Shown: positions 1 through 8,245 of the stretch, piece by piece
Position numbering within the stretch: the stretch's first letter is position 1
Layout of the letters: each line of letters starts with the position of its first letter
DNA from: Tritrichomonas foetus
Lineage: Eukaryota > Parabasalia > Tritrichomonadida > Tritrichomonadidae
Length of the DNA: 18,878 bases
Assembly (NCBI GenBank): GCA_001839685.1
Contig: MLAK01001064.1
Span: forward strand, 7,122 to 25,999
Reading direction: 5' to 3'
The notes under the pieces: generated by a model
What the model was told of the DNA's origin: nothing
Seen by the model: only the letters and a program-made list of their open reading frames with translations
The model's database searches: none
Position numbers and translations under genes: made by a program

Positions 1-606
1 TATTATAATTATTTTAGGAATAAATTTTTTAATAATTGGACAAAATGTTAAGCAACTATGGAAAATGCTATTTTGAAATGGACATATATTTTTAATAAAT
101 GGACTACTTTTTTACCACTTTTTTTGATAATTGGACAAATCGGTTTTATTATCAGGAAAATTTAACCATAATTTCATCTTAAATTTTCAAAGGATAATGA
201 GATATTGGACATCAATTCTCTAATAATGGATGCTTATCATTTAATTTCAGGATTTTTCATAAACCATAGAAAAAAGGTCTTTTATTTTCTGGATATAGCA
301 ACTTTTGTGATGGACAAATATTTTTATAAGTGGACATTTTTCAACGTGCAATAGACAAAAATTTTTATTTCTGGACGTTTTAGAAATTATATTGGACAAA
401 TAAAGTTATTTTTGGACATTTTGGAAAATGTCTTGGACAAAAAAAGTAATTTATGGACATTGTTAAATATTCAATGGACTAAAATTTTCATTCATAGACA
501 ATTTTTAAAATGTCTTGGACTACTTTTAAATTAAAAATGGAAATGATGTAACCTACTCAAATAATTCATATTAATAGATGGACAAACAAGAAACATTTTA
601 TGGACC
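1..606. repeat. Degenerate tandem array, about 41-bp unit made of two 20/21-bp halves
   Basis: TGGAC occurs 16 times in this stretch. In the best-ordered part TGGACA or TAGACA starts at 311, 331, 352, 372, 393, 413, 434, 454, 475, 495 and 516, so the steps alternate 20, 21, 20, 21 without exception. This is a 41-bp unit of two related halves, one close to TGGACAAAAATTTTTATTTC and one close to TGGACATTTTTAAAATGTCT. Units at 37, 59, 79 and 100 and a weaker series at 206, 228, 249 and 290 extend the array to the left with more decay. The second half often carries an inverted repeat, for example GACATTTT and AAAATGTC at 415-432. The period is not a multiple of three and every frame is full of stops, so it is not coding. 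The array may continue past the left edge. Function unknown. Confidence 0.85.
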
Positions 607-696
607 GACTGTAATTTGGTGGTAAATAATTCTAAAATAATTTAATAAATGGGCTGTATGGTGCCCACGACTGACATTTGTTTCTCTTTCTTTAGA

Positions 697-1096
697 TGGC
701 AAAATGATTTCTTTGCTTTCTTGTTTAATTTAATTTAAATGCAAAAAATTTCTGATAACATTTTTCCAAAACAACATCTTTCATCATATTTGTGATATCA
801 TTTTACCCCTTTTGATTATATATCAACCTTATTGGCAATTCTTTTTGATTAATCAACAAAATTTCAGGGAGCAGTCGCAACCGCCATCGCCATGATGCTT
901 CTTTTGTACCATCAATTTCATTACATTCAATGTTTTTTAAGGTTTGTTCAATGCATCGATTGAGGTAATTAAATTATAATTATAATATATTATTGACGTT
1001 TCAAAATAATCAGAATCATTTTTAAATTCACATATATATTTCCTGTATTTCATTATTATCTCCAACGATGTTTTATTTCGATCTGGTAAGCATTAA
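697..1096 (+). pseudogene. Serpin-like pseudogene, internally deleted and frameshifted
   Basis: No intact frame exists, but three serpin landmarks appear in the right order. From 697 one frame reads NDFFAFLFNLI, a stop, then QKISDNIF, like helix A followed by the SDNIFxSP segment at a serpin N terminus. The same frame continues through stops to GAVATAIAMM at 868-897, which resembles the reactive-centre-loop hinge (G-T-E-A-A-A-A-T-A). In another frame, 1040-1093 reads FLYFIIISNDVLFRSGKH and then a stop, like the serpin C terminus (HPFLFFI...ILFxG). About 250 residues expected between the first and second landmarks are missing, so the core has been lost. Several in-frame stops and at least one frameshift make it non-functional. 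The short GC-rich patch at 868-895 stands out from its AT-rich surroundings. The family call is inference from these motifs. Confidence 0.55.
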
Positions 1097-1343
1097 TATC
1101 ATAACCAAAAGCTTTCTCGAAATTGTACAGTAATATCATGCAATAAATTAGAGATATAAAGATCAACCAGCATGTATAATAAAACCATTTCCTATTAATT
1201 TAAAGATATTGATCTTATATTGTTTTATTTCAATTTTGATATTCAAATTTGATATTTTTGTGGTTGAATTTTCTATTTATCTTGATGACTACTTTGTTAT
1301 TTACATTTTAAGATGAATTATTCAGTGGATATTCATGAATATC

Positions 1344-2047
1344 TCATTCTTGTCGATAAAAGTGAAATTCCTTCACTTCCAAAAGTGACACATTGATTTT
1401 GATCTCATCGTTCAGAAGTGTACTTTCATCAAAGAGACTGTTTGAGTATTTAATATTATCATATGCTCTGTAATTAGTTATACTAGTTTCTAGATCAATA
1501 TCTAAAAATGAAATTAACCAATAAGATTGATTATCAAAAATTGATGGTGCATTAACAGTTCCTCCTATTTTTTGATTCAGAAATACCTCAACTCTGGAGA
1601 TTGTAAAGAATCCAACTTTGAAATCTTTTTCAGTGACATCTTATGATGTGCTTGTAACGAGTAAACTAGAACCTTCTCACTCATATAACCAACGTTAACT
1701 CTTATTACAGGTAATTTGAACATATCTTCACTTGTTTCGATCGTTGAATCGTTTCGGATATTGCCAATGAATTTTCTTTGAGTAAATTCCTTGATGAAAA
1801 CATATTGAGGTTAACAATTTGAACATTAACTTTTTTGGAAGTTTGGAGAAATCTCATACTTGGTCATCCTTTTCCATCTTTCAAAAGCAAAGATATACAG
1901 TAACTATATGTTGTCATTAATCTTGGCAAACTTGGAATCATCGTCTATTGTGAATCTTCAATTGATTATGTCGAAAATGCTTATAACACAATTAACTGTA
2001 TGTTTTGCTTCTACATCTTCTTTTGAGACTTCAAGAACTTGATCCAT
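1344..2047 (-). pseudogene. Decayed protein-coding gene, family not identified
   Basis: On the minus strand an ATG at 2047 opens with MDQVLEVSKEDVEAKHTVN and is preceded by TCACA 14 nt upstream, matching the trichomonad initiator TCA-Y-(T/A). The reading then passes through stops and frame changes. It becomes coherent again with FTQRKFIGNIRNDSTIETS and LPVIRVNVGYMSEKVL. After a frameshift and one stop there are about 95 open codons containing DVTEKDFKVGFFT and VNAPSIFDNQSYWLISF, ending at 1344. The amino-acid texture (alternating hydrophobics, good codons, few stops) is that of a recently dead beta-rich protein. The stretch around DVTEKDFKVGFFT loosely recalls H-type lectin domains, but I would not name the family on that. 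No intact start-to-stop frame remains. Confidence 0.5.
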
Positions 2048-2201
2048 TGAATCAAGTGTGATTTATACAATTTAATATTTTTGAAGAGATTATCTGATTC
2101 TAATGATTTCATAAGAGTAGCCACCAATGGTGCTTTAAAAGACAAGAAAGAGAAGAAAAGAAAGAAAAGACAATAATACAAACACATATTTTATAAACAA
2201 A

Positions 2202-5200
2202 TCATGACCGAATAATTGGAATAATTGGTGCAATAATCGAACTTTCATCAACTTTTCGTTGTTGTGGCAAATTTTTCCGTTTTCTGACGTGGCGAATTGC
2301 TGTTTGTGGTCTTGAATTCGGTGTGAGGTATCTTCCAATGGCAGGAATTGCAGGCATTGGGAAATTCAATGAAAAATCCTCCATTGTTTCCACTTTTTCA
2401 TCACTTTTTTCTTTTTCATTCAATTTTTCTGTCAAAAATTCATGATTTGGAGGAAGTTCAATAATTAAAAGTTCTTCTTCTTCTTTGTCTAGTTGGATTT
2501 TTGGTTTTTCTGAATAGTCAAATAATGGCAAATTCAAATTATTTTGTAAACCGGATGATTGATTAGACGGTTGGTTGGCCGGAGGATTGGAGTCCATCTG
2601 ATTTGGATTGGAAAATGATGAAGGAAAAGTAGAATTTTCTGGAGTTGGCGAATTTCGATGTGATTTTTGAGGTTGGGCGTTTCGTTCAAGATTTTGAGTT
2701 TTGGATTGAGGTTTCTTTTGAGGATGTTTATCGAGTTGATTAGATGAAGGAGCTGATGGATGTTTCGAAGGAGAATTTTGGGTATTGATGTTTAGATTAA
2801 GATCAATTGTATGCGGCTGAAGTGAATTAATGCTTGATGGATATTTTTGAATTCCTTTTTGTGCCAATTTTTGTGAATTTGTTTTGTTTGATGTTTCACT
2901 TCCAGTATCGTCAATTTTGGTGTTTGATGTGAGCGGCGGTTTTTCGTCTGTAGAAATGACATTTTCAGATGACGATAGAGTATGTGGCCGCTTGTTTCCA
3001 AAACCAATCGATTTTCCTCCATACGAACTTTTCTGGCTTTCAGGAGTCTTGGTTGGCATGCCTGTTGTTTCTTTATTTGCAGCTGGTCCTTTCTGGCCTG
3101 TCTGGAGCTTGAATGGTGTTTTATCTGTTTGGGGCATATTTTGGTTCTTGGTATTGTCAGAATTATTCTTGTTAATTTCATTGATTGACATTAGTGGTCT
3201 TTTTCCAGGTGACTTTTGTGTCGATTTTTCGGTGATCTTGTCTACATTTATCGAGTCTGATTGCATTTGTTTGGAATTTGAAGGAGGCGAAACATTTTCT
3301 ATATTATTTGAATTCTTGAGCTGTTCATGTTGTGTCGGAGTAGAAGAAGGTTGTTGCTGAATCGCTGAGGAAGTGGTTGTTCTTTGTTCTTTTTCTGATG
3401 ATGAGGTTCGCTTTTTGTCATGTTCTAATTTATTTAAATTCAGAAGAAATTCATCATTTTTCTGCTGAGGGGGAGAAAGTACACCGTTGATAAATTTGGG
3501 TGTTTTAATGTAAGATGAAGAATAAATTGGGCGTTTCACAATTGAGGTCAATTCAAATCCCTCTTTTGGTGTCAATTTTGGTGTTGGCTTGTACGAAGAA
3601 TTATTTGCCCAATTTCTAGAAATGTCAAAATTAAGCCTGATCTTTCCTATCATAGAATTTGTCTTTTCGCTTGTTTGATTTAATTTAACTTCTTTATGAA
3701 TTTCTTTATTTAATTCTGTATTAACTTCTTGATGAGTTTCTTTATTAATTTCCGTATTAGCTACTTGATGAGTTTCTTTATTAATTTCCGTATTAACTTC
3801 TTGATGAATATCTTTATTAATTTCCGTATTAACTTCTTTATGAGTTTCTTTATTAACTTTTGGATTAACTTCTTTATGAATTTCTTTATTGACCTCTTCT
3901 TTGATTTTTTCATAGTTTTGATTGTTCTCTGTCGTCTGAGAATTATTGAACAAAACTTTATTTTGGTTATTAGATAGATCTGATTGATATTTTCCGATTT
4001 CTGGTTTTGCTGTTGGTATTTGAGATGGCATTGTTTGATTTGATTGTATTGAGTGACTTGAGGATGCTTGTCGGATTGCTGTATTTTGCTGAGTCAACTG
4101 ATTCGATTTTGATAGAGTATCCTGCTTTGATGTAAGTACTTGAAGATTTGATGGAATAACTTGTGGATTAGGTTTGACTGTCTGAGAATGTGAATTTTGT
4201 AAAGATGACGAAAGCTCCGTTCCCAAATGTTGTGATTGAGGTACTTGTTTACTAAGTTCAACATTTTGAAGAGGAATATTTTGTTGTAACTTCACAGTTT
4301 TTTGGTAAGTTGATTGAACATTTCCAATTTTGAAAGAATTAGAGGTTTTCGTTATTCCAGCTGGAGCAGCATTTGACTGATAATTTGAAGAAAAGGTTTC
4401 GGGTTTTGGTAAATTTTTTGTGACTTCTACCTTTTTATTTTTAGAGTCAGAACCATCACCCAAAAATGGAAGCTTCCTTTTCTTCATCTTAATCATGTCA
4501 CTTTTCTTCTTTTTCGGCATTGGTGGATCACCAATTGACTTTTCTTTTGGATTTTCGTTGTTCGTGGTTTCATTTGTTTCATTTTCATTTTCTTGGTTTG
4601 AATTTTCTAGGAATGCAGAAAGTGCCCAAAAAGCACTAACAGTATCGAAATAGATTTGGTCTGATAGAATAGTTTGGTATTTTGGATTCGTTTCTACTTC
4701 ATTTTTAGAATTTGATAAATTTGTGCCTGAGGGATTTTGTGTATTTTGAATCTGTTTATTTTGGCTTTGTGGTGGTATTAGGTGTAATTTCTCTGAAGAG
4801 TGTCTTAATATTTGATGATTTTCTTTGTTTGACCCGAAATTTTGATTTTGCTGTGGATTTTGTAACTGTTTTCGTTGTTGATTTTGTGAGACATTTGGTT
4901 GATTAAGTAGTTGAGCTTGTGCTTTAGTTAGATTTTGGTGGTTTGATGAATTTTGATGAATATTTTGGTGATTTGTTTGTCGATGATTTTGAGGCTGGTT
5001 TTGTTGTTGGTTTGAAGTCTGGTTTCTGATATAGTTTTGTGGTACTTGTTGTGGCAATTTTTGTGAATTTTGTTGCAAAGGTGGTGGTGGAATTATTGTT
5101 GTATCGAAAACAATACTTTTTTGATTTGTTGTCAAATTTGCTGTATGGGTTGGATTTTGTTGGTTCGATTTTTTTATTTGGTCTTGATTTGGACCTTGAG

Positions 5201-6566
5201 TAGGATAATTTATTTGGCCAACAGTTACTGAAACTTTTTGCATTGTCTGAAATTGCAATTGTGGTTTTTGTAAAGGTTGTTGTTGTTGTTGCGGTGGTGG
5301 TTTTTGCAAAGACTGTTGTTGTTGTGGTGGTGGTGGTGGCTTTTGTAAAGGTTGTTGTTGCTGTTGCGGTTGTGGTTTTTGTAAAGGCTGTTGTTGTAGT
5401 GGTGGTTTTTGTATGTGTTGCTGGTGAATTGTAGTGGCGTTAGCTTGTGTGATAATTTTATCGAAATTAATGTTGACTTTTTGAATTTCTGATTTTGATG
5501 TTTGGCTTTGATTTTGATTTTGAGTTGAATGAATTGTCTGATTAGTAGTTTGTGAAGCTTTTTGGATCGCATTTTGTGAAATTTCTGTTTGTTGTTGTGG
5601 CTTTTGAGTGTCAACATTTTTGCCTTGGTNCTGTTGTTGTTGTGGTGGTGGTGGTGGCTTTTGTAAAGGTTGTTGTTGTTGTGGTTTTTGTAAAGGCTGT
5701 TGTTGTTGTGGTGGTTTTTGTAAAGGCTGTTGTTGTGGTGGTTGTGGTTTTTGTAAAGGTTGTTGTGGTTGTTGTTGTGGTTGTGGTTTTTGCAAAGGCT
5801 GTTGTTGTTGTTGTGGTGGTGGTGGCTTTTGTAAAGGTTGTTGTTGTTGTGGTTTTTGTAAAGGCTGTTGTTGTAGTGGTGGTTTTTGTATGTGTTGCTG
5901 GTGAATTGTAGTGGCGTTAGCTTGTGTGATAATTTTATCGAAATTAATGTTGACTTTTTGAATTTCTGATTTTGATGTTTGGCTTTGATTTTGATTTTGA
6001 GTTGAATGAATTGTCTGATTAGTAGTTTGTGAAGCTTTTTGGATCGCATTTTGTGAAATTTCTGTTTGTTGTTGTGGCTTTTGAGTGTCAACATTTTTGC
6101 CTTGGTTTTGAGCTTGAATATATTTCATAAATGGTGTTGTTGGATCAATAGGATAATTTTTTGGCATCACACCAACCATTTTAGAAATTTCTTCAAGACT
6201 TTTTTGACAATTTGCTTTCAGTTTTTCGAAGTCAATTCCACAATTTGAAAATTCATCAAAATTTTCGCTTGGTTTATGAAAAATTGATTCAAGTAGCTCT
6301 TTTTCTTCATCTGTTTTCGGTGTAACACATTGGAGGGTCCCATCACATGATGGAATAAAATATTGTGGCAAAACGATTTTTGGGTTGATTGGATTAGAAA
6401 TTTGATTTTCACCTATACAGAAATCTTGTTCGTAATAATCGTCCGATGAAACGAGTCCATCATCAGAAAAAATATCGTCTGGCTGATTTGAATCGATTCT
6501 CATTTGTTTTAGTTCAGATTTTATTTTTTTCAATGTGTCAAGGTCCAGAGGCCTTTTATTGTGCAT
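2202..6566 (-). CDS. Very large Gln/Pro/Asn-rich low-complexity protein, function unknown
   Basis: The frame gives 1454 residues and I do not recognise the protein. Residues about 1-150 are the most ordinary, with acidic patches. A PLQKP array with poly-Gln and poly-Pro spacers covers about residues 225-312 and again 384-438. A lysine-rich, nuclear-signal-like stretch lies near 682-712. Six 12-residue repeats (EVNTEINKETHQ type) lie at about 889-961. The C terminus has a basic RHVRKRK patch. A short hydrophobic stretch near 632 (FDTVSAFWALSAFLE) could be a binding helix. There is no signal peptide or membrane segment. Codon 313 contains the window's only N, at 5630, inside an exact duplication offset by 477 bp, so the true protein may be about 159 residues shorter. 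The start at 6566 lies in a hairpin. Nuclear or scaffold roles are guesses from composition only. Confidence 0.75.
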   Translation of the reverse strand: MHNKRPLDLDTLKKIKSELKQMRIDSNQPDDIFSDDGLVSSDDYYEQDFCIGENQISNPINPKIVLPQYFIPSCDGTLQCVTPKTDEEKELLESIFHKPSENFDEFSNCGIDFEKLKANCQKSLEEISKMVGVMPKNYPIDPTTPFMKYIQAQNQGKNVDTQKPQQQTEISQNAIQKASQTTNQTIHSTQNQNQSQTSKSEIQKVNINFDKIITQANATTIHQQHIQKPPLQQQPLQKPQQQQPLQKPPPPQQQQQPLQKPQPQQQPQQPLQKPQPPQQQPLQKPPQQQQPLQKPQQQQPLQKPPPPPQQQQXQGKNVDTQKPQQQTEISQNAIQKASQTTNQTIHSTQNQNQSQTSKSEIQKVNINFDKIITQANATTIHQQHIQKPPLQQQPLQKPQPQQQQQPLQKPPPPPQQQQSLQKPPPQQQQQPLQKPQLQFQTMQKVSVTVGQINYPTQGPNQDQIKKSNQQNPTHTANLTTNQKSIVFDTTIIPPPPLQQNSQKLPQQVPQNYIRNQTSNQQQNQPQNHRQTNHQNIHQNSSNHQNLTKAQAQLLNQPNVSQNQQRKQLQNPQQNQNFGSNKENHQILRHSSEKLHLIPPQSQNKQIQNTQNPSGTNLSNSKNEVETNPKYQTILSDQIYFDTVSAFWALSAFLENSNQENENETNETTNNENPKEKSIGDPPMPKKKKSDMIKMKKRKLPFLGDGSDSKNKKVEVTKNLPKPETFSSNYQSNAAPAGITKTSNSFKIGNVQSTYQKTVKLQQNIPLQNVELSKQVPQSQHLGTELSSSLQNSHSQTVKPNPQVIPSNLQVLTSKQDTLSKSNQLTQQNTAIRQASSSHSIQSNQTMPSQIPTAKPEIGKYQSDLSNNQNKVLFNNSQTTENNQNYEKIKEEVNKEIHKEVNPKVNKETHKEVNTEINKDIHQEVNTEINKETHQVANTEINKETHQEVNTELNKEIHKEVKLNQTSEKTNSMIGKIRLNFDISRNWANNSSYKPTPKLTPKEGFELTSIVKRPIYSSSYIKTPKFINGVLSPPQQKNDEFLLNLNKLEHDKKRTSSSEKEQRTTTSSAIQQQPSSTPTQHEQLKNSNNIENVSPPSNSKQMQSDSINVDKITEKSTQKSPGKRPLMSINEINKNNSDNTKNQNMPQTDKTPFKLQTGQKGPAANKETTGMPTKTPESQKSSYGGKSIGFGNKRPHTLSSSENVISTDEKPPLTSNTKIDDTGSETSNKTNSQKLAQKGIQKYPSSINSLQPHTIDLNLNINTQNSPSKHPSAPSSNQLDKHPQKKPQSKTQNLERNAQPQKSHRNSPTPENSTFPSSFSNPNQMDSNPPANQPSNQSSGLQNNLNLPLFDYSEKPKIQLDKEEEELLIIELPPNHEFLTEKLNEKEKSDEKVETMEDFSLNFPMPAIPAIGRYLTPNSRPQTAIRHVRKRKNLPQQRKVDESSIIAPIIPIIRS
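3685..3900 (-). repeat. Six tandem 36-bp coding repeats
   Basis: Six units of exactly 36 bp start at 3685, 3721, 3757, 3793, 3829 and 3865 on the plus strand. Each encodes 12 residues of the EVNTEINKETHQ type within the large Gln-rich protein. The units differ at several bases but never in length, so the frame is kept. The residues are charged and helical in character. Confidence 0.9.
5254..5890 (-). repeat. PLQKP / poly-Gln array with a duplicated 248-bp flank
   Basis: Short coding units of PLQKP followed by runs of Q and P occur about seven times at 5631-5890. They occur four more times at 5254-5415, where one unit is SLQKP. Between them lies a non-repetitive block at 5382-5629 that is repeated base for base at 5859-6106, an offset of 477 bp. 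The only ambiguous base of the window, at 5630, sits exactly where the first copy of that block stops matching. Confidence 0.85.
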
Positions 6567-6580
6567 CTAAAAAGATGCAC
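6561..6580. other. Perfect hairpin over the start codon of the Gln-rich gene
   Basis: GTGCATCT, a 4-nt A loop, then AGATGCAC form a perfect 8-bp stem. The minus-strand ATG at 6564-6566 lies within one arm, so if the leader is transcribed from upstream the start codon would be paired. Confidence 0.5.
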
Positions 6581-6992
6581 CAATGTTTTATATTTTAAAC
6601 GGTCACCTCTCCAAAACACTGAAAAATTCGGAATTTGAGAAAAACATGCTTTAATTGAGCTGCTTATTACGATTTTTGGGTGAAATCGCAGAAAAAGAAA
6701 ACTTGACTTAGTCACAGATATTGGAGAAAAGGATATGACCAAATTACTAATCAATGCAAGTTATAGTTGATGGTGAACACTTTTCTGGAATTTGACTTGT
6801 TATTTGACCTTATATGTTCATAATATAACTGGTCGCATTTTTCAATCAATTAGAGGATTTCAGGAAAAACGATAAAACACATTCAAAAAGAAGCTGCTTA
6901 TGAAAAAGTTATTTGAATTTCGTGTATTTTGTAAAGTACTCAATTATTTACATAATTGTATACGTTAATCAATTGAGAAATATATTCGAAGA
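6567..6992. promoter_or_regulatory. Divergent promoter region, 426 bp
   Basis: This spacer separates the minus-strand Gln-rich gene from the plus-strand coiled-coil gene, so both promoters must lie here. It is AT-rich with no coding signal on either strand. A TCAATT initiator candidate lies 22 nt before the plus-strand ATG. The minus-strand gene has only a TCAAATT about 67 nt upstream and no clear close initiator. Confidence 0.5.
6969..6974 (+). promoter_or_regulatory. Candidate initiator TCAATT
   Basis: TCAATT lies 22 nt before the ATG at 6993. It resembles the trichomonad Inr (TCA followed by Y and T/A) but has A instead of a pyrimidine after TCA. The same TCAATT occurs 10 nt upstream of the ATG at 15761. 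Confidence 0.35.
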
Positions 6993-8027
6993 ATGAATTC
7001 AGATGAAGAAGAAACGATTGTTGTATCAGGAGAACAGGAAGAAAATATGGAAGTTAAACCGAAGACTGCACGTCCACGCAAAGAAGATTCATTCGTTCGA
7101 ATTCGTAAACTTGCATATCGATTTCAACCACTTCCAACACACAGTGTTCAATTATTAGAAAATTTAATTGAAAACTTGCTTGAAGAACGTAAACAAAAAG
7201 TTTTGAGTGGCGATTTCAAAAGCGGTATGACTATTTTGAGAGTTGTTGATCATGTTAAAGAATTTTTGAAAATTGCTGAAAAAAGAAGATTCCAAAGACA
7301 ACAAAAATGTGAAGTTTCTAAACAAAATGATATGGTTTTAGATAGAATTGCTACGTTTGATCAAGAAACAGCTGCTCAAGAAAGAAAGTTAAAAAGACAA
7401 TTGGCAAGTGCAAGAGAACGTTTAATTAACGATCTTAAAAAAGAAGCTGAGCAACATGAACAACTGTGGCAATCTGAATCTCATAAAAGATTATATAATC
7501 GGCCATCTCACCAACTGAGAGCTTTACGTCATCAAGCTAAGCAAATGGTAGCTTGTGGTCGATTTAAAGATGCTGAACAAGTTCTGGCAACCGCCAATGA
7601 ACTCCAAGAAAAAGAAGCTGCACAAGGTGCTTTTCAAATGCAAAGTGATTATGAAAATGCAACAAAAATATTTGATCAGAAAGTTGCAAACGATTTGAAT
7701 ACTTTTGATACTGATGCACAACTACAAATCGATTCTTTTAGGGCAAGAAGGGCTTCACAAAGAACTGTTTTCCAAAATCAAATAAAAATCGTTGAACAAA
7801 AAAGTGAATTAGTCAAAGATGTCGAAAGATGTTGGAATGCAAATCAAAAACAAGTAATGGATAAACAAATGGCGAAAATTTTGGATACAAATCGAAAAAT
7901 TCCAAGAACAACAAGATCTCTAGGGAGAAACATGCGTGAAACTGAAGATAAAATAATTTTGAAGCTTCCTCAATTGAATCCAAAAAGACCAATGGAAAAA
8001 CCAATTCCACAAGCAAATTATTTGTAA
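6993..8027 (+). CDS. Coiled-coil protein with two helical-hairpin repeats, unknown function
   Basis: This is an intact 344-residue protein. It starts with an acidic tail (residues 1-20) and then a basic segment (RPRKEDSFVRIRKL). Two related helical hairpins follow at about residues 66-91 (KQKVLSGDFKSGMTIL) and 180-206 (AKQMVACGRFKDAEQVL); both share the pattern K..V..G.FK....IL. Long charged helices rich in Gln, Lys and Glu lie between and after them (about 95-165 and 210-290), with a Pro-rich basic tail. There is no signal peptide, membrane segment or enzyme motif. The start is the first ATG after a TCAATT initiator-like site. It is transcribed divergently from the Gln-rich gene and converges on the CDF transporter gene. 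A cytoskeletal or flagellar structural role would fit the composition but is a guess. Confidence 0.85.
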   Translation: MNSDEEETIVVSGEQEENMEVKPKTARPRKEDSFVRIRKLAYRFQPLPTHSVQLLENLIENLLEERKQKVLSGDFKSGMTILRVVDHVKEFLKIAEKRRFQRQQKCEVSKQNDMVLDRIATFDQETAAQERKLKRQLASARERLINDLKKEAEQHEQLWQSESHKRLYNRPSHQLRALRHQAKQMVACGRFKDAEQVLATANELQEKEAAQGAFQMQSDYENATKIFDQKVANDLNTFDTDAQLQIDSFRARRASQRTVFQNQIKIVEQKSELVKDVERCWNANQKQVMDKQMAKILDTNRKIPRTTRSLGRNMRETEDKIILKLPQLNPKRPMEKPIPQANYL

Positions 8028-8245
8028 CTGTCCAAAGAGATTATTTTAAATATTATTTAGCCATTATCTTTTCTCAATAGATAGCAAAGATAGTTCGATC
8101 TAAAAACATGTGAGTATTATAAAACATAAATGGAAAATACTAGTTTATTTTTTACTTTTTTAAAAAAACAGATACAATCCTTAAGCTTGAATATCTCATC
8201 ATTAAATATTATTAAGTTTGTTCGGAAAATTAATAGAGTTAAATT

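Noticed and set aside
2884..3360. 158-codon plus-strand open frame opposite the Gln-rich gene
   Set aside because: Antisense to a clear coding frame, with no initiator and no recognisable protein; a stop-poor shadow.
5225..6094. Long open frames on both strands across the Gln-rich array
   Set aside because: They are frame shadows of CAA/CAG/CCA repeats (His/Asn-rich, Val-rich or Cys/Gly-rich translations), which stay open in all frames because of composition.
6567..6580. TTTTTAG before the Gln-rich start as a 3' splice site
   Set aside because: Trichomonad introns have an extended 3' consensus (ACTAACACACAG type) that is absent here, and no upstream exon is visible.
6868..6875. ACGATA Myb-type recognition site in the divergent promoter
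   Set aside because: A 6-mer of this kind is expected several times by chance in 19 kb of AT-rich DNA, and other copies are not at consistent promoter positions.
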